Part shown: positions 28,544 to 38,426 of the stretch, one piece after another
Position numbering within the stretch: the first letter of the stretch is position 1
How the letters are laid out: every line of letters starts with the position of its first letter
NCBI GenBank assembly: GCA_015061085.1
Contig: SUXG01000004.1
Location: forward strand, 1-64,000
Direction: 5' to 3'
Length of the DNA stretch: 64,000 nt
Source: Bacteroidales bacterium
Lineage (GTDB): Bacteria > Bacteroidota > Bacteroidia > Bacteroidales > Muribaculaceae
Made by a program: the position numbers and the translations under genes
Notes under the pieces: generated by a model
Told to the model about the DNA's origin: nothing
The model's database searches: none
The model's input: only the letters and a program-made list of their open reading frames with translations

Positions 28544-28577
28544 AGAGTGCCTTTTATCATCACATAAGAGGCACTCT
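28544..28577 (+). terminator. Hairpin after the agmatine operon
   Basis: AGAGTGCC (28544-28551) pairs with GGCACTCT (28570-28577), with the stem extended by A/T pairs toward a short loop. The T-run is weak (AATTATAT). It could end transcripts arriving from either side, since the U32 gene converges here. The 225-base gap holds nothing else that is clear. Confidence 0.6.
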
Positions 28578-28669
28578 AATTATATCCAATAAAATCCTAA
28601 CATGAATAACATTATAGTGGTATTAAATATATAAAAAACTGAATCGGGGGTAATGCGCCGTAAGAAGTG

Positions 28670-30463
28670 TTATGTCGTAAGAACTTGCATTTCGCAGTCA
28701 GCGCAATTAAATCGTAGTTGCAAGCGAATGTCTCCACTGGTGATGGTGAGTGGCTCGCGATAGCGTTTGATGACTTGTGGATTGTCACGCTTACACATTT
28801 TGAGTTCACGCAAGATGCAGTGTCGGCATGTCATGACGACGGTCGATGGCTGTGGTCGGTCGGAAGCTTCCATTGCAGTCTCTATCTGCTTGACGCCATG
28901 CTCTTTGTAGAACTGACGCGAGAGCGAATTGGCCACGTTATCGCGATAGTCCAATCTATCAACAGGAAATTTGGCTTGTCGGTCTTCGGGACGACGGAGA
29001 TTGTGGCGATAGCGTGTCTTGGCAGTGGCAGTCAATGCCTCAATGAGTTCTCTTCTGACGTCGGTCAACTGCGACATCGGAATGAATGTCTTCGGGTCGA
29101 GAGCAGACTCGAAGTTGCGTAGTCGATAGATAGTGTTGCCGAGTTTTTCGAATGCGTTTCTCACATTAAGCGGCTTCTGTGCCACTTCTTTAGTGACATT
29201 CAGAGGCAGACGCACATGGTTGCCCATTTCGTCGGCAGCACTGACACCGGTCTCGTCGATGCGAATGTCAATATCTATTTTTCTGACGGCTGTCGGGCGT
29301 GACATCTGTCGGTCCCACTGAGTGTCGGAGGTGCGATAGAGCGTTGCGCCACGCGGTATTCTGACCGGTTGTGCCGGTATGATGCGACCACGCTCCACAC
29401 GGTTGACACGGAAACCTGTGTACTCACCTTGCTCGTTGAAGAATGATATGCCGTCGCCGTTGTTAATCATAGAGGTGTCAGTCAACTCTTCGCCGAGCGA
29501 TTTTGGCGTGTGGATTGAGGCTATGGATAGTTTCGGACGACGTTGGTCGACAAAATAGCCGGTAAATCCGCGGTTGAACGACTTGTCGGGTTGAGGAACG
29601 AATGACACTTCCGAGCGTCCAGACGATGCACGACGATAAAGGTCGGGGTGACTATCGATGACGTTATCGATGATGCGACGGTAGTGGGAAACGACATTCT
29701 TGACATAGGACTCGTCTTTGAGACGCCCCTCTATCTTGAATGAGCTGACTCCGGCATCCATGAGGTCGGCTATACGATGAGTGAGGTTGAAGTCTTTGAG
29801 CGAAAGTAGATGCTTGTCGCGACAGATAGTCTTCGAGTCGGCATCTCGGAGCGTGTAGGGAAGTCGGCAGATCTGTGCACAGTCGCCACGATTGGCACTG
29901 CGACCTCTGAGAGCCATGCTGGCGTGACATCTACCAGAGTAGCTGACACATAGGGCTCCATGAATAAAGACTTCGATAGGCACGTTGACACTATTACATA
30001 TCTCTCTGATTTCGTCGAGAGTAAGCTCGCGAGCCAATACTATCTGTGAGAAACCTACGGCTTCAAGGAATTGCGCTTTACCGACTGTACGGTTGTCACA
30101 TTGTGTAGATGCGTGTAACTCAATAGGGGGAAGGTCAAGTCGTAATAAACCCATATCCTGAACTATAATGGCATCAACATTGGCACGATAGAGCTGATGC
30201 ACGAGTCGCTCTACATGTCGAAGTTCCTGCTCATATACAATGGTATTGACCGTGGTGTAAATCTTAGCATTAAACTGATGAGCGTAGTCGGTGAGTCGAT
30301 GTATATCATCGATACTGTTGGCAGCCGATTGGCGTGCTCCATGGCTAGAAGCACCGATGTAAACGGCATCAGCACCATGATTGATGGCTTGGATAGCTAC
30401 CTCGATATTTTTAGCAGGGGCAAGTAGCTCTATTGGTCGTGGACAACGTTTCTTGTCGCTCAT
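28670..30463 (-). CDS. U32 peptidase family protein (RNA hydroxylation type)
   Basis: A 597-residue member of peptidase family U32. Known bacterial members (TrhP, RlhA) act in hydroxylation of tRNA uridine or rRNA cytidine rather than as proteases. The N-terminal part reads ELLAPAKNIEVAIQAINHGADAVYIG and the family signature follows around 165-215: EVFIHGALCVSYSGRC, then GRSANRGDCAQICR. Four cysteines near the C-terminus (CRHCILRELKMC, then CADC) could bind metal. Which RNA it acts on cannot be told. smpB lies 23 bases upstream in the same direction, so both genes of RNA metabolism may be co-transcribed. Confidence 0.88.
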   Translation of the reverse strand: MSDKKRCPRPIELLAPAKNIEVAIQAINHGADAVYIGASSHGARQSAANSIDDIHRLTDYAHQFNAKIYTTVNTIVYEQELRHVERLVHQLYRANVDAIIVQDMGLLRLDLPPIELHASTQCDNRTVGKAQFLEAVGFSQIVLARELTLDEIREICNSVNVPIEVFIHGALCVSYSGRCHASMALRGRSANRGDCAQICRLPYTLRDADSKTICRDKHLLSLKDFNLTHRIADLMDAGVSSFKIEGRLKDESYVKNVVSHYRRIIDNVIDSHPDLYRRASSGRSEVSFVPQPDKSFNRGFTGYFVDQRRPKLSIASIHTPKSLGEELTDTSMINNGDGISFFNEQGEYTGFRVNRVERGRIIPAQPVRIPRGATLYRTSDTQWDRQMSRPTAVRKIDIDIRIDETGVSAADEMGNHVRLPLNVTKEVAQKPLNVRNAFEKLGNTIYRLRNFESALDPKTFIPMSQLTDVRRELIEALTATAKTRYRHNLRRPEDRQAKFPVDRLDYRDNVANSLSRQFYKEHGVKQIETAMEASDRPQPSTVVMTCRHCILRELKMCKRDNPQVIKRYREPLTITSGDIRLQLRFNCADCEMQVLTT

Positions 30464-30486
30464 CGTGGTAATAGGTTGAAAAATTG

Positions 30487-30939
30487 TTAGCGTTTGAACA
30501 TTCTATCTATGCTGCGTTTGTCTTCACGCTCCTTAATTGACTGACGCTTGTCGTATGCTTTTTTACCTCGACCGACACCGATAACGAGCTTGGCATAGCC
30601 CTTTTCAGAAATGAAAAGTCGCAACGGAATAATGGTGAAGCCAACATCGTCATTAACTTTTTTAAGTTTATCGATTTCACGTTTGGTAAGTAGCAATTTA
30701 CGATCGCGACGCGAGTTGTGGTTGTTGTAGGAGCCGTAGAAGTATTCAGCGATATACATGCCTTTGACCCACACCTCCGAATTTTCTATGATGCAGTAAG
30801 TATCAGTCAAACCGGCTTTGCCATTTCTTATTGATTTTATCTCAGTCCCTGTAAGGACAATACCAGCTGTAAAAGTGTCTGAGATCTCATAATCAAAAGA
30901 CGCCCTTCTGTTTTTTATATTTATTTGACTTTGTTTCAT
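30487..30939 (-). CDS. smpB: SsrA-binding protein SmpB
   Basis: Binds tmRNA and brings it to stalled ribosomes for trans-translation. The 150-residue protein has the expected beta-barrel start ([17 protein letters not shown]), [12 protein letters not shown], and a basic C-terminal tail ([20 protein letters not shown]) that enters the mRNA channel. Length and motifs are normal. The tmRNA gene itself is not seen in this window. Confidence 0.96.
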   Translation of the reverse strand: MKQSQINIKNRRASFDYEISDTFTAGIVLTGTEIKSIRNGKAGLTDTYCIIENSEVWVKGMYIAEYFYGSYNNHNSRRDRKLLLTKREIDKLKKVNDDVGFTIIPLRLFISEKGYAKLVIGVGRGKKAYDKRQSIKEREDKRSIDRMFKR

Positions 30940-30948
30940 TTGAAATCA

Positions 30949-31521
30949 TTATGCTATTGGCATTATTGCTTGAAATATCTTATAAATTAAAATAGGCATA
31001 CCTATTATCAATATTGATAATAGAAAGATATTAATATTATAGTTTTCTTGAGGCAATCTCAAGTATTTCACGCCTTTAATAATCAAATACAAGGTATAAA
31101 TTGGTGTAAAAACTAATATCGGACCAGCTAATGGCAAAATTTCATACAAAAAATAGAACAATACCATTGAAGAAAGATTCATCAGTATGAAATTTTTACC
31201 AAAATCAGTCATTAGTTTTATTCTTACATCTTTTTTAAATATTAATTCAATCAAAAATAAAACTGAAAAATAACCTAAGAAGAATGAAATAAATGTTATA
31301 ACAGCATCCTTAAGCAATACTGTCACAGTCAAGGTCGGATTATAAATCAATTGCAAAAACTCCCCGGCAGCAATTAGTGCTATTAACGGATAATATAATC
31401 TACTTGCAACTTCCTCAGGTTTATGTGCACCTGATTTTATATTTTTCCATCCTTGAATTGGAGAAATAAGCATTTTTAAAAATGCCGAAAATGGAGATTG
31501 CGCAGGTCTCTTTTTGTTCAT
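30949..31521 (-). CDS. Yip1-family membrane protein
   Basis: A 190-residue protein with about five hydrophobic segments after a short basic N-terminus (MNKKRPAQSPF, then FLKMLISPIQGWKNIK). The motif of an amphipathic start followed by five membrane helices fits the Yip1 domain family; bacterial members have no established role. It is the first gene of the Yip1-smpB-U32 transcript, nine bases ahead of smpB, and has a good promoter. Codon use is more A/T-rich than smpB. Confidence 0.75.
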   Translation of the reverse strand: MNKKRPAQSPFSAFLKMLISPIQGWKNIKSGAHKPEEVASRLYYPLIALIAAGEFLQLIYNPTLTVTVLLKDAVITFISFFLGYFSVLFLIELIFKKDVRIKLMTDFGKNFILMNLSSMVLFYFLYEILPLAGPILVFTPIYTLYLIIKGVKYLRLPQENYNINIFLLSILIIGMPILIYKIFQAIMPIA

Positions 31522-31601
31522 ATCATTAAAACTCTCTTTGCTCTATCTTTTGGATTTTATTAGTTGAAATTTTAACCAATTTAAGTTCTAGAATTAAAAT
31601 G

Positions 31602-31634
31602 CAAAGTTATAAAAAATTATTTATTATTGCCAAA
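31602..31634 (-). promoter_or_regulatory. Promoter of the Yip1-smpB-U32 unit
   Basis: Minus strand TTTG (31634-31631), 21 bases, TAACTTTGC (-7 box 31609-31602). Leader about 75 bases. The A/T-rich gap to 31715 separates it from the divergent carA promoter. Confidence 0.65.
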
Positions 31635-31714
31635 TTTGACAAATTCAAATTTCATTATTACCGTATCAATAGAAAAATGTACAAAATCACTTTTAAATAG
31701 ACATAAATAATTAG

Positions 31715-31745
31715 TTGAAATTTCATATTTTATTATTATCTTTGC
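31715..31745 (+). promoter_or_regulatory. Promoter of carAB
   Basis: GTTG (31715-31718), exactly 19 bases, TATCTTTGC (-7 box 31738-31745). The leader is about 18 bases, too short for a pyrimidine-responsive attenuator, and no PyrR-like hairpin is seen. Confidence 0.7.
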
Positions 31746-31767
31746 ACAATTCAAATAGCAAACTAAG

Positions 31768-32844
31768 ATGCAAGAACCAAGAAAAGCAATTCTCACATTG
31801 GAAGACGGCTCAATATTTGAGGGCCTTTCTTTCGGCTATGAAAGCCCATGCGCAGGGGAAGTTGTGTTCAACACAGCTATGACCGGTTATCCTGAAAGTT
31901 TAACCGACCCATCGTATGAGGGTCAGATATTAGTGACAACCTACCCTATACTTGGCAACTATGGCGTGCCATCTGAGGATGTCAAGAGTGAAGAAAATGT
32001 CAGCGACTATTTCGAGTCAAGCCACATACATTGTGAAGCAATCATTTGCCAAGACTATAGTTGGGTACCAAGTCACTGGCAAGCTACCCGCTCTCTTAGC
32101 GAATGGCTCAAGGAGGAAAAGATACCGGGTGTTTATGGCATTGACACTCGTGCCTTGACAAAGTTGCTTCGCGAGAAAGGCTCATTGTTGGGCAAAATCA
32201 CTTTCGAAGGAGGCGAAGATATCGATTTTCACGACCCTAACCAAGAAAACCTTATCGCCAAAGTCAGCACCAAGGAGATTGTAGAATATGGCAATGGTGA
32301 CAAAACTGTTGTGCTCGTTGACTGTGGCACGAAGTATAATATCATCCGTTGTCTGCTCCGTTTGGGCGTCAAAGTGGTGCTTGTACCATGGGACTACGAC
32401 TTCACTCAGATGGAATACGACGGCTTGTTCATCAGCAATGGTCCGGGTAGCCCTGAGTTTGCAGAAATCACAGTCGAACACATTCGCAAAGCGATGGAAA
32501 TCGGCAAGCCTATATGCGGAATTTGTATGGGCAACCAATTGCTCTGTAAGGCAGCCGGCGCTAAGGTCTATAAGCTCAAATATGGCCACCGTAGCCACAA
32601 CCAGCCTGTGAGACTCGTCGGCACAGAAAAGTGCTACATCACATCGCAAAACCATGGTTTCGCTGTTGACAACTCTACTATTCCTTCTGAATGGGAGCCG
32701 CACTTCATCAATATGAACGACGGCACCAACGAGGGTATCCGTCACAAGACTAAACCATTCTTCTCTGCTCAGTTCCACCCTGAAGCAAGTAGCGGTCCGA
32801 AGGATACAGAATTTATCTTTGAAGAATTTGTCAACCTCCTCTAA
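31768..32844 (+). CDS. carA: Carbamoyl-phosphate synthase small subunit
   Basis: Glutaminase subunit that supplies ammonia to CarB for carbamoyl phosphate, used in pyrimidine and arginine synthesis. The 358-residue protein has the CarA N-terminal domain (LEDGSIFEGLSFGYE, then GEVVFNTAMTGYPESLTDP) and a class I glutamine amidotransferase domain with the nucleophile Cys253 (GICMGNQLL) and late His/Glu in FHPEASSGP. carB follows after 37 bases. Confidence 0.97.
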   Translation: MQEPRKAILTLEDGSIFEGLSFGYESPCAGEVVFNTAMTGYPESLTDPSYEGQILVTTYPILGNYGVPSEDVKSEENVSDYFESSHIHCEAIICQDYSWVPSHWQATRSLSEWLKEEKIPGVYGIDTRALTKLLREKGSLLGKITFEGGEDIDFHDPNQENLIAKVSTKEIVEYGNGDKTVVLVDCGTKYNIIRCLLRLGVKVVLVPWDYDFTQMEYDGLFISNGPGSPEFAEITVEHIRKAMEIGKPICGICMGNQLLCKAAGAKVYKLKYGHRSHNQPVRLVGTEKCYITSQNHGFAVDNSTIPSEWEPHFINMNDGTNEGIRHKTKPFFSAQFHPEASSGPKDTEFIFEEFVNLL

Positions 32845-32881
32845 TCCGTATCCTTATTAACAATCCTAAAAATCTCAGAAG

Positions 32882-35800
32882 ATGACAACCAACGATAAAG
32901 AAATAAAGAAAGTGCTCCTGCTCGGTTCAGGTGCATTGAAGATCGGCGAAGCAGGCGAATTTGACTATAGCGGCTCGCAAGCTCTCAAGGCAATGAAGGA
33001 AGAAAACATCGAGACTATCTTGATCAACCCTAACATTGCTACTGTGCAGACAAGCGAAGGCTTTGCCGACAAAATATACTTCCTCCCTGTCACTCCTTAC
33101 TTCGTTAAGAAGGTAATCGAAAAGGAACGCCCTGACGGTATTTTGCTCGCATTCGGCGGTCAGACTGCTCTCAACTGTGGCGTCAAGCTCTACGAAGAAG
33201 GTATCCTTGAGGAATACAACGTCAAGGTGCTCGGTACGCCTGTACAAGCTATCATGGACACCGAAGACCGTGAACTCTTCGTCAAGAAACTCGACGAAAT
33301 TGACGTTAAGACCATCAAGAGCGAGGCTGTGACATCTATCGAGTCGGCTATCGCTGCTGCAGAACAACTCGGCTATCCTGTCATCGTGCGTGCAGCTTAC
33401 GCACTCGGCGGCCTCGGTAGTGGTTTCTGCGACAACCAAGAAGAATTGGTGGCATTGGTCGAAAAAGCACTCTCATTCTCACCTCAAGTTCTTGTCGAAA
33501 AGTCGCTCAAGGGCTGGAAAGAAGTGGAATATGAAGTAGTGCGCGACCGTTTTGACAATTGTATCACAGTCTGCAACATGGAAAACTTCGACCCTCTCGG
33601 TATCCACACCGGCGAAAGTATCGTAGTCGCTCCATCTCAGACTCTTTCCAACGAAGACTACCACATGCTTCGTAAACTCGCTATCAAGATTATTCGCCAC
33701 ATCGGCATCGTCGGCGAGTGTAACGTGCAGTATGCTTTCGACCCTCAATCGATGGACTATCGCGTCATCGAAGTCAACGCTCGTCTCTCACGAAGCTCTG
33801 CCCTTGCATCTAAGGCTACAGGCTACCCATTGGCATTCGTAGCTGCGAAGCTCGGTCTTGGCTACGGCTTGTTTGACCTCAAAAACTCAGTAACAAAGTC
33901 GACATCGGCATTCTTCGAGCCTGCATTGGACTACATCGTATGTAAGATTCCTCGTTGGGACCTTGGTAAGTTCCACGGCGTACGTCGCGAAATCGGTTCA
34001 TCAATGAAGTCTGTCGGCGAAGTGATGGCTATCGGTCGCACATTCGAAGAAGTAATCCAAAAGGGTCTTCGCATGATCGGTCAAGGCATGCACGGCTTCG
34101 TTGAAAACAAGAATATCAATATCCCTGACATCGATAAAGCTCTCAAAGAGCCTACAGATAAACGTATCTTCGTTATCGCCAAAGCATTGCGTCAAGGCTA
34201 TAGCGTAGAAAAGATCCACGAGCTGACTCGCATCGACCGTTGGTTCTTGGAAAAACTCCAAAACATCATTCGCACATCTCGCAACCTCGAAGAGTACAAC
34301 AGCATCGAAGAGCTCCCGGTCTCATTGCTCAAGCTCGCTAAGGAACAAGGTTTCAGCGACTTCCAAGTGGCTCGCGCCCTCTACGGCGACCGTATGCACA
34401 AAGAAAGCAACGCTCTCTCTGATGTCGTAAGAAACGTGCGCAAAGAGAAAGGCATTGTGCCGGTAGTGAAACAAATCGATACTCTCGCTGCCGAATATCC
34501 TGCTCAAACCAACTACCTATATATGACATATAACGGTACTCAGAACGATGTCAACTATCTTGGCGACAAGCGTTCAGTAGTTGTGCTTGGTTCAGGTGCT
34601 TATCGCATCGGTAGCTCAGTAGAATTCGACTGGTGTGGTGTCAACGCACTCCTCACTGTAGCTAAAGAGGGCTATCGTCCTGTAATGATCAACTACAACC
34701 CTGAGACAGTATCGACCGACTACGACATGTGCGAACGCCTCTACTTCGACGAATTGACCTACGAACGCGTAATGGACATCCTCGACCTCGAAGACCCTCA
34801 CGGCGTTATCCTCTCTACAGGTGGTCAGATTCCTAACAACCTCGCTATGCGTCTCGACGGAGCAAATGTCAATATCCTCGGCACGCAAGCTATCGACATC
34901 GACAACGCTGAAGACCGCAACAAGTTCTCTTCTCTCTGTGACTCACTTGGCATCGACCAGCCACGTTGGAGAGAGTTGACATCAATGGAAGCTATTGACG
35001 AATTTGTCGCTGAAGTAGGCTTCCCTATCCTCGTGCGTCCTTCGTATGTGCTCTCAGGTGCGGCAATGAACGTCTGCTCTAACCAAGAAGAACTCACCAA
35101 GTTCCTCCAACTCGCAGCCAACGTCTCTAAGCAACACCCTGTCGTAGTGTCGGAATTCATCCAGCAAGCGAAGGAAATCGAAATGGATGCAGTCGCTCAA
35201 AACGGCGAAATCAAGCTCTATGCCATCTCCGAACATATCGAGTTTGCCGGCGTACACTCAGGCGACGCGACTATACAGTTCCCGCCTCAAAAGCTCTACG
35301 TCGAAACAATGCGTCGCATAAAGAAGATCTCAGGTCAGATTGCCAAGGCTCTCCACATCTCAGGTCCGTTCAATATCCAATTCCTTGCTAAAAACAACGA
35401 CATCAAGGTCATCGAATGTAACTTGCGTGCTTCACGCTCATTCCCATTCGTATCTAAAGTGTCTAAGCAAAACTTCATCGACACTGCGACTAAGGTAATG
35501 CTCGGTCTTCCTGTCGATAAGCCAAACAAGTCGGCATTCGACCTCGACTGCGTAGGTATCAAGGCATCGCAATTCTCATTCTCTCGTCTCCAAGGTGCCG
35601 ACCCTGTGTTGGGCGTAGATATGGCATCTACCGGCGAAGTTGGCTGTATCGGCGATGACACATCTGAAGCAGTGCTCAAATCAATGCTCTCTGTCGGCTA
35701 TCAGATTCCTAAGCAGACAGTGCTCATCAGCAGTGGTGGCGCTCGTCAGAAGGTGGAACTCCTCGAGCCCGCACGCTTGCTCCACAAGAAGGGCTACACC

Positions 35801-36112
35801 ATCTACGCTACTGAAGGCACCCACCGTTTCTTCGCTGAAAATGGCATTCCTTCTATCTGCGTCTATCTCCCTAACGACGACCGCAAACCTCAGGTGATGG
35901 ATATGCTCCACAACAAGGAAATCGACTTCGTTGTCAACATTCCGAAGAACCTCACTGTCAAGGAACTCAGCAACGGTTATCGCATCCGTCGTGCAGCAGT
36001 TGACCTCAACATTCCGTTGATCACCAACGCTCGTCTCGCATCTGCATTCATCCAAGCATTCTGCGACCTCTCAATCGACGATATCAAGATTAAGAGCTGG
36101 GATGAGTATTAA
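32882..36112 (+). CDS. carB: Carbamoyl-phosphate synthase large subunit
   Basis: ATP-grasp enzyme that makes carbamoyl phosphate from bicarbonate, ammonia and two ATP. At 1076 residues it has the usual duplicated layout: first carboxyphosphate half (LLGSGALKIGEAGEFDYSG at about 13-31), the oligomerisation region, the second half with a near copy of that motif (LGSGAYRIGSSVEFDWCG at about 574), and a C-terminal MGS-like allosteric domain (about 940-1076; ISSGGARQKVELLEPARLL). Codon use is strongly biased and GC-rich, as expected for a highly expressed gene; this bias also creates several long antisense frames that are not genes. A hairpin follows 22 bases after the stop. Confidence 0.98.
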   Translation: MTTNDKEIKKVLLLGSGALKIGEAGEFDYSGSQALKAMKEENIETILINPNIATVQTSEGFADKIYFLPVTPYFVKKVIEKERPDGILLAFGGQTALNCGVKLYEEGILEEYNVKVLGTPVQAIMDTEDRELFVKKLDEIDVKTIKSEAVTSIESAIAAAEQLGYPVIVRAAYALGGLGSGFCDNQEELVALVEKALSFSPQVLVEKSLKGWKEVEYEVVRDRFDNCITVCNMENFDPLGIHTGESIVVAPSQTLSNEDYHMLRKLAIKIIRHIGIVGECNVQYAFDPQSMDYRVIEVNARLSRSSALASKATGYPLAFVAAKLGLGYGLFDLKNSVTKSTSAFFEPALDYIVCKIPRWDLGKFHGVRREIGSSMKSVGEVMAIGRTFEEVIQKGLRMIGQGMHGFVENKNINIPDIDKALKEPTDKRIFVIAKALRQGYSVEKIHELTRIDRWFLEKLQNIIRTSRNLEEYNSIEELPVSLLKLAKEQGFSDFQVARALYGDRMHKESNALSDVVRNVRKEKGIVPVVKQIDTLAAEYPAQTNYLYMTYNGTQNDVNYLGDKRSVVVLGSGAYRIGSSVEFDWCGVNALLTVAKEGYRPVMINYNPETVSTDYDMCERLYFDELTYERVMDILDLEDPHGVILSTGGQIPNNLAMRLDGANVNILGTQAIDIDNAEDRNKFSSLCDSLGIDQPRWRELTSMEAIDEFVAEVGFPILVRPSYVLSGAAMNVCSNQEELTKFLQLAANVSKQHPVVVSEFIQQAKEIEMDAVAQNGEIKLYAISEHIEFAGVHSGDATIQFPPQKLYVETMRRIKKISGQIAKALHISGPFNIQFLAKNNDIKVIECNLRASRSFPFVSKVSKQNFIDTATKVMLGLPVDKPNKSAFDLDCVGIKASQFSFSRLQGADPVLGVDMASTGEVGCIGDDTSEAVLKSMLSVGYQIPKQTVLISSGGARQKVELLEPARLLHKKGYTIYATEGTHRFFAENGIPSICVYLPNDDRKPQVMDMLHNKEIDFVVNIPKNLTVKELSNGYRIRRAAVDLNIPLITNARLASAFIQAFCDLSIDDIKIKSWDEY

Positions 36113-36134
36113 TAATAGATAAATCCTATAAATT

Positions 36135-36168
36135 GGGGTGTGGACATCTGCAAATGGTGCCATGCCCC
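36135..36168 (+). terminator. Hairpin after carB
   Basis: GGGGTGTGG (36135-36143) pairs with CCATGCCCC (36160-36168), two wobble pairs. The following sequence is GATTCTATTAAA, so the T-run is poor and partial read-through into the S9 peptidase gene, 44 bases on, is possible. No clear promoter was found between here and 36213. Confidence 0.55.
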
Positions 36169-36212
36169 GATTCTATTAAACTGAGAATCAATAATTTAAT
36201 TTATAAACACTC

Positions 36213-38318
36213 ATGAACAAATTCAAAATCACTATGAGCGCAATGCTTCTGTCATCAGCGCTTGTGGGTTGCCAAAACGGCTCACAGAAGGCTGACGAAG
36301 TTATCATCGAGAAGCCTGAGATTGAAATCAAAGATGGCCGTATCTCGCCTGAAGTGCTTGCAGCATTCGGTCGAGTATCTGAAGCTATCGTATCGCCTGA
36401 CAAGACCAAAGTCGCTGTAGCTATCGGCTACGAAAGCATCGAGCAAAATGCTTCCAACAGCGAAATCCATGTCATGAACATCGATGGCTCTGACCTTCAA
36501 CGCCTCACTCGCACAGCAGGCAGCGAATTCAACCTCCGTTGGATTGACGGGGGCAAGCGTCTCGCATTCCTCGCTAAAGACGACGAGAGCGGCAAGGTGC
36601 AACTCTTCACTATGAACGCTGATGGTACAGACCGCAAGTGTGTCAGCAAGGCAGAAAACGGCATGACTTGCTTCGAAATCTCTCCTGACCAGACTAAGGT
36701 CATCTATGGCAGTCTCATCAAGGCATTCGAGAAAGACGAAGCACTCTTCGGCGACCTTCCTAACACTTCAGGTCGTTATGTCACCGACCTCATGTATAAG
36801 CACTGGGACGAATGGGTGGAAGAAATCCCTCACCCTTTCCTCGCTGACTTCAACGGCTCAAGCGTAGAAAACGCTGTCGACATCATGAGCAATGAGCCAT
36901 TTGAATGCCCTATGAAGCCTTTCGGTGCTGCAGAGACTTTCGCATGGTCGCCTGACAGCAAGAAGCTCGTTTACACATCTCGCAAGGTCACAGGTAAGGA
37001 CTACGCTTTCTCTACCAACTCCGACCTCTACCTCTACGACCTCGAAGCTAAGACTACTGTCAACCTCACTGAAGGTATGCTCGGCTACGACACCAACCCT
37101 CACTTCTCTCCTGACGGCAACACTCTCGCTTGGATGAGCATGGAAACTCCGGGCTACGAAAGCGACAAAAACCGTCTCTATCTCCACGACTTCACTACAG
37201 GCGAAAAGCGCGACCTCACTAAGGATTGGGATTACAGTGTAGAAGGCCTCTGTTGGAACCCTGACGGCAAGTCTATCGTATTCCACGCCTACTACCAAGG
37301 CACTATGCCTATCTTCCGCATCAATGTCGAAAACGCTGAAATCGCAACCGTAGCTGAAGGCGTATGGGACTATGTGAACGTAGATGCATTCGACAACGAC
37401 AAGGTGCTCGCTCTCCGTCACTCTATGTCTCGCCCTAACGAAGTGTGCCTCACTGCAAACGGCGAAACTAAGGACATCACTACTGTCAACGACGAACTAC
37501 TTGCTAAACTCAAAATCGGTAACGTTGAAAAGGTGATGGTGCCTACTACCGACGGCAAAGAGATGTGCACATGGGTGATCTATCCTCCTGAATTCGACCC
37601 TAACAAGAAATACCCTGCTATCCTTTATACTCAAGGTGGTCCACAACAAGCAGTCAGCCAATTCTGGAGCTACCGCTGGAACTTCCAAATCATGGCAGCC
37701 AACGACTACATCGTCATCGCTCCTAACCGTCGTGGCCTCCCTGGCTTCGGTACTGAATGGAACGCTCAAATCTCAGGCGACTACGGTGGTCAAAACATGA
37801 AAGACTACCTCGCTGCTGTCGACTACATGAAGGAAAAACCATTCGTTGATGCCGACCACATCGGTGCTGCCGGTGCAAGCTACGGTGGCTTCTCTGTATA
37901 TTGGCTCGCAGGTCACCACGAAGGTCGCTTCGCTGCTTTCATCGCTCACGCAGGTATCTTCAACATGGAAGCTCAATACCTCGAAACAGAAGAAATGTGG
38001 TTTGCTCAGCACGACATGGGTGGCGCATATTGGGACAAGAGCAACGCTATCGCTCAACGCACATTTGCCAACTCTCCACACCGCTTCGTCGATCGTTGGG
38101 ACACTCCTATCCTCGTGACTGTGGGCGAACTCGACTATCGCATCCTCGCTTCTCAAGGTATGCAAGCATTCAACGCTGCCAAGATTAACGGTCTCGACAC
38201 TGAAATGCTCGTATTCCCTGACGAAAACCACTGGATCCTCAAGCCACAAAACGCTGTGCTCTGGCAACGTGTATTCTTCCGCTTCATGGATAAGCACCTT
38301 AAGCCACAGCAAAACTAA
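36213..38318 (+). CDS. S9 family peptidase lipoprotein (dipeptidyl/acylaminoacyl peptidase type)
   Basis: Serine peptidase of the prolyl oligopeptidase family, placed in the cell envelope. The 701-residue protein begins with a lipoprotein signal (ALVGC, Cys20). Residues about 50-430 form PD40/WD40-like propeller blades (SPDKTKVAVAIGY, SPDGNTLAW, NPDGKSIVFH). The C-terminal alpha/beta-hydrolase domain has the full triad: Ser556 in GASYGGF, Asp641 in GELDYRI and His673 in DENHWI. The family removes dipeptides or short peptides and fits a peptide-fermenting gut organism. Very biased codon use indicates high expression. Confidence 0.93.
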   Translation: MNKFKITMSAMLLSSALVGCQNGSQKADEVIIEKPEIEIKDGRISPEVLAAFGRVSEAIVSPDKTKVAVAIGYESIEQNASNSEIHVMNIDGSDLQRLTRTAGSEFNLRWIDGGKRLAFLAKDDESGKVQLFTMNADGTDRKCVSKAENGMTCFEISPDQTKVIYGSLIKAFEKDEALFGDLPNTSGRYVTDLMYKHWDEWVEEIPHPFLADFNGSSVENAVDIMSNEPFECPMKPFGAAETFAWSPDSKKLVYTSRKVTGKDYAFSTNSDLYLYDLEAKTTVNLTEGMLGYDTNPHFSPDGNTLAWMSMETPGYESDKNRLYLHDFTTGEKRDLTKDWDYSVEGLCWNPDGKSIVFHAYYQGTMPIFRINVENAEIATVAEGVWDYVNVDAFDNDKVLALRHSMSRPNEVCLTANGETKDITTVNDELLAKLKIGNVEKVMVPTTDGKEMCTWVIYPPEFDPNKKYPAILYTQGGPQQAVSQFWSYRWNFQIMAANDYIVIAPNRRGLPGFGTEWNAQISGDYGGQNMKDYLAAVDYMKEKPFVDADHIGAAGASYGGFSVYWLAGHHEGRFAAFIAHAGIFNMEAQYLETEEMWFAQHDMGGAYWDKSNAIAQRTFANSPHRFVDRWDTPILVTVGELDYRILASQGMQAFNAAKINGLDTEMLVFPDENHWILKPQNAVLWQRVFFRFMDKHLKPQQN

Positions 38319-38372
38319 TCCGACGTTTCGATGACAGTCAGTCGCCTAAAGGCCGACTCGTCAGAACATAAT

Positions 38373-38404
38373 AAAGGGGTTGCACCATCAAATGCAGCCC
38401 CTTT
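38373..38404 (+). terminator. Terminator between the S9 peptidase and the EamA transporter
   Basis: A 12-bp stem, AAAGGGG then TTGCA (38373-38384) with TGCAG then CCCCTTT (38393-38404), one wobble pair and an eight-base loop. It serves convergent genes and is likely bidirectional. Confidence 0.8.
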
Positions 38405-38426
38405 ACTTATCTACAATTACTACTTA

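Noticed and set aside
31522-31767. Pyrimidine-responsive attenuator before carA
   Set aside because: The leader is only about 18 bases long and holds no hairpin; the rest of the gap is two divergent promoters.
32927-36055. Several antisense frames of 60-170 codons opposite carB
   Set aside because: They follow from the strong codon bias of carB, have no start signals or promoters, and the sense frame is a complete known enzyme.
36282-38312. Antisense frames up to 187 codons opposite the S9 peptidase
   Set aside because: Same cause: biased codon use leaves the opposite strand open; products are low-complexity and match nothing recognisable.
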